Made by a program: the position numbers and the translations under genes. This document shows, piece after piece, positions 5,769 to 7,583 of a DNA stretch of 7,583 nt. Location of the stretch: assembly GCA_027009865.1 (NCBI GenBank), contig JALVCR010000264.1, positions 1 to 7,583 on the forward strand, given 5' to 3'. The first letter of the stretch is position 1, and each line of letters begins with the position of its first letter. The notes under the pieces are model-generated. The model was given only the letters and a program-made list of their open reading frames with translations. It was not told where the DNA came from and searched no databases. The DNA comes from Campylobacterales bacterium (GTDB lineage Bacteria > Campylobacterota > Campylobacteria > Campylobacterales > JAADDG01).

Positions 5769-7130
5769 ATGAATATTTTTGATTTTGATTTCGATATCTC
5801 CTTTAAAATACCAAGATTTAAAGAAAAAATGAGAGTAGCGGTAACCGGACTTAGCAAAAGCGGTAAAAGTGTTTTTTTAACTTCTCTTATATATCAACTT
5901 TTAGCAGACGATAAGATAGATTATGTTCATCAAAAAAGCAAAAAAAAATTTAATGTAAAATTGATGCCTCCCGAAAGCTCAATAGCAAGATTTGATTACT
6001 ATAATTTTGTAAGAGAGTTTCGTTCCAAAAATCCAACCTGGCCAAAATCTACAAAATCTGTAACAAAAACTACACTTGAGATAACCGTAAAAAGCAGCTA
6101 CAGCTGGATAGAAAATAAAAAGATAGATTTAGAGCTTATAGACTATCCCGGAGAGTGGCTTTTGGATTTGGATATGCAAGGGAGAAATTTTGAAGATTGG
6201 TCAATGAACAATTTAGAGCTTGCTTTAAAAGATTTAAGATTAAAACTTTCCAAAGAGTATATAAGGATGATAAACTCCATAGATTTATACTCTAAAAGCG
6301 ATGAAGAAATAGATGAAAAGATAGTGGAAAAATATAAAGAGTATCTTTTAAAGTGCTATGAAAAAGGGCTTAGTTTCATCCAACCCGGCCGTCTTTTGCA
6401 ACCAGGAGATTTATCAAACGATCCGATTTTACTCTTCTCTCCCCTGCCCGCTCCCCAGATAATTTCTAATATAGATGAAAATTCAGTATATGCAAGATTT
6501 AAAGAAAGATATAAAAGATACGTAAAAGATGTAGTAAAAAAACTGCATTTGGATCATTTTCAAAATTTTGATACTCAAATAGTTTTAATAGACCTTTTGA
6601 AAACTTTAGAAAATTCAAAAGAAAGCTTTGAAGATATGAGATATTCAATAAAAAAGATTTTGGAAAATTTCACTTATGGAAAAAACAATTTCATAACAAA
6701 ACTCTTTGGATTAAAAATAGAGAGAGTAATATTCGCAGCCACAAAAGCTGATTTAATTCCAAAAAATCAAATAGAGGAGTATAAAAAACTTTTGGAAGAT
6801 ATGATTTATGATATAAAAAGAGAGCTTGACGTAGAACATATAGAAACCGATGTTACGGTTATAGCTTCCGTAAAATGCGCCCAAACCGTATATACCAAAA
6901 TAGAAGGCGAAGAAAAGGCCTGCTTAAAAGGGGTGATAGAAGGAGAAGAGGAAAGCTGTATTTACTACCCTGGAGAACTTCCAAAAAGTTTAAAAAGCGA
7001 AGATTTATGGAATAGGGAATTTAAATTCCCAAATTTCAAACCTCCAAGATTTCCACAAACCAATACACAAGCTCCTCCTCATATTAGAATGGATAGAATA
7101 ATTTATAACATTTTAAAGGATAAACTATGA
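5769..7130 (+). CDS. ycjX: YcjX-family P-loop NTPase/GTPase-like protein (DUF463)
   Basis: This 453-residue protein matches the YcjX family, in line with the roughly 465 residues of the E. coli protein. It shows a Walker A motif GLSKSGKS (27-34), a G3-like LIDYPGEW (123-130) with D125 and G128, a G4-like TKAD (325-328) and a G5-like ASVKCA (366-371), a GTPase order with a large helical insertion between G3 and G4. The segment FDTQIVLIDLLKTL (267-280) and the C-terminal HIRMDRIIYNILKDKL (438-453) are also family-like. In E. coli ycjX and ycjF lie in the PspF-controlled region and are induced with phage-shock and heat-shock genes; the molecular role is unknown. The ATG is supported by GAGGA at 6 nt. 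The gene overlaps the next by ATGA, indicating coupled translation with the YcjF-like membrane protein. Codons 58-60 are an uninterrupted A9 run. The family call is firm, the function is not. Confidence 0.87.
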   Translation: MNIFDFDFDISFKIPRFKEKMRVAVTGLSKSGKSVFLTSLIYQLLADDKIDYVHQKSKKKFNVKLMPPESSIARFDYYNFVREFRSKNPTWPKSTKSVTKTTLEITVKSSYSWIENKKIDLELIDYPGEWLLDLDMQGRNFEDWSMNNLELALKDLRLKLSKEYIRMINSIDLYSKSDEEIDEKIVEKYKEYLLKCYEKGLSFIQPGRLLQPGDLSNDPILLFSPLPAPQIISNIDENSVYARFKERYKRYVKDVVKKLHLDHFQNFDTQIVLIDLLKTLENSKESFEDMRYSIKKILENFTYGKNNFITKLFGLKIERVIFAATKADLIPKNQIEEYKKLLEDMIYDIKRELDVEHIETDVTVIASVKCAQTVYTKIEGEEKACLKGVIEGEEESCIYYPGELPKSLKSEDLWNREFKFPNFKPPRFPQTNTQAPPHIRMDRIIYNILKDKL

Positions 7131-7583
7131 TAAAACCTCAAAAAGTAAAACAAGAAAAAATAGAAAAACAAAAAGAGAATATCTCTCCCCAAAAAGTAGA
7201 TGTGGATTTAAACGAAGTTACAAAAGAAAAAGAGAAGATAAAGAGAGAATCTAAAAAAAGGAATTATACTTTAACTATTTTAATTCTCTCAGCTCTTACA
7301 GCGTTTTTAATAGGCTCTATTTATGATATTTATGAGCGTTTTTTCTCAATTTTTAATAATGCTCCTCTTCTTGGAGTTTTTTATGCCTTATCTCTCTTTA
7401 TATTTTCTATAATTTTAATCTTCATAGGAGCAAAAGAGTTTAAAGGATATAAAAAACTAAAAAATATAGAAAATATGCAAAAGACAGCAAAAAATTTGCA
7501 AAATAATCCCACAGAAGAGGTTTTCTCTTTTACAGATAAAATTCTTGATATTTATACAAATCATCCAGATGAAGAGATAAAAG
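7127..7583 (+). CDS. ycjF: YcjF-like inner-membrane protein (TIGR01620/DUF697 family), 3' end missing
   Basis: The frame opens at the ATG that overlaps the ycjX stop (ATGA), with AAAGGA ending 6 bases before it, and stays open for 152 codons to the window edge. The N terminus (1-46) is highly charged, with many Lys and Glu and probable coiled coil, and no signal peptide. Two hydrophobic segments follow (about 47-66 and 81-102), separated by a short loop, and then a basic, soluble region begins. This order and the position directly after ycjX are typical of YcjF, which is about 350 residues, so roughly 200 residues including the DUF697 domain lie beyond the window. Because the conserved domain is not visible, the call depends largely on gene order and membrane layout. 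Confidence 0.72.
   Translation, partial: MIKPQKVKQEKIEKQKENISPQKVDVDLNEVTKEKEKIKRESKKRNYTLTILILSALTAFLIGSIYDIYERFFSIFNNAPLLGVFYALSLFIFSIILIFIGAKEFKGYKKLKNIENMQKTAKNLQNNPTEEVFSFTDKILDIYTNHPDEEIK

Overview
The window is AT-rich DNA (about 30% GC by eye). It prefers AGA for arginine, uses T-rich promoters with TATAAT-type -10 boxes, and encodes proteins rich in lysine, glutamate and isoleucine. Together with the protein families present, this suggests a Campylobacterota (epsilonproteobacterial) chromosome, possibly a vent-type lineage such as Nautiliales. The genus is an inference and is not proven by the sequence. I see no insertion sequence, phage gene, CRISPR array, rRNA or tRNA.

Layout. Bases 1-239 are a divergent control region. 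On the minus strand there is a strong-looking -10 box and a GC-rich, foldable leader running off the left edge toward an unidentified gene. On the plus strand lies the promoter of a two-gene unit: an ArgD-type aminotransferase (240-1427) and a MidA/NDUFAF7-type SAM methyltransferase (1427-2461), joined by a TAATG stop/start overlap. This unit converges, with only 5 bp between stop codons, on a minus-strand pair: an AlgI-like membrane-bound O-acyltransferase (4982-3582, GTG start) followed by a membrane-anchored SGNH-like protein (3573-2467). Bases 4983-5139 hold a hairpin and the promoter of that pair. A minus-strand histidine phosphatase (5682-5140) lies next to it and may be transcribed without a leader. 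An 86-bp divergent spacer separates it from a plus-strand YcjX-type P-loop protein (5769-7130), which overlaps by ATGA with the start of a YcjF-type membrane protein that runs off the right edge (7127-7583).

How the genes fit together. The MBOAT and SGNH proteins look like a minimal two-component machine that carries acyl groups across the inner membrane onto an envelope or secreted glycan; the glycan is not identifiable here. YcjX and YcjF are a conserved pair linked in enterobacteria to envelope stress, but no psp genes are visible. ArgD serves arginine (and possibly lysine) biosynthesis. The MidA-like methyltransferase and the histidine phosphatase have recognisable folds but uncertain substrates.

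Most of the window is ordinary core or shell genome. I found no convincing new multi-gene system. The points most worth checking are the structured divergent leader at the left edge, the apparently leaderless phosphatase transcript, the A9 tract in ycjX where a one-base slip in either direction meets an immediate stop, and the stand-alone MBOAT/SGNH pair.
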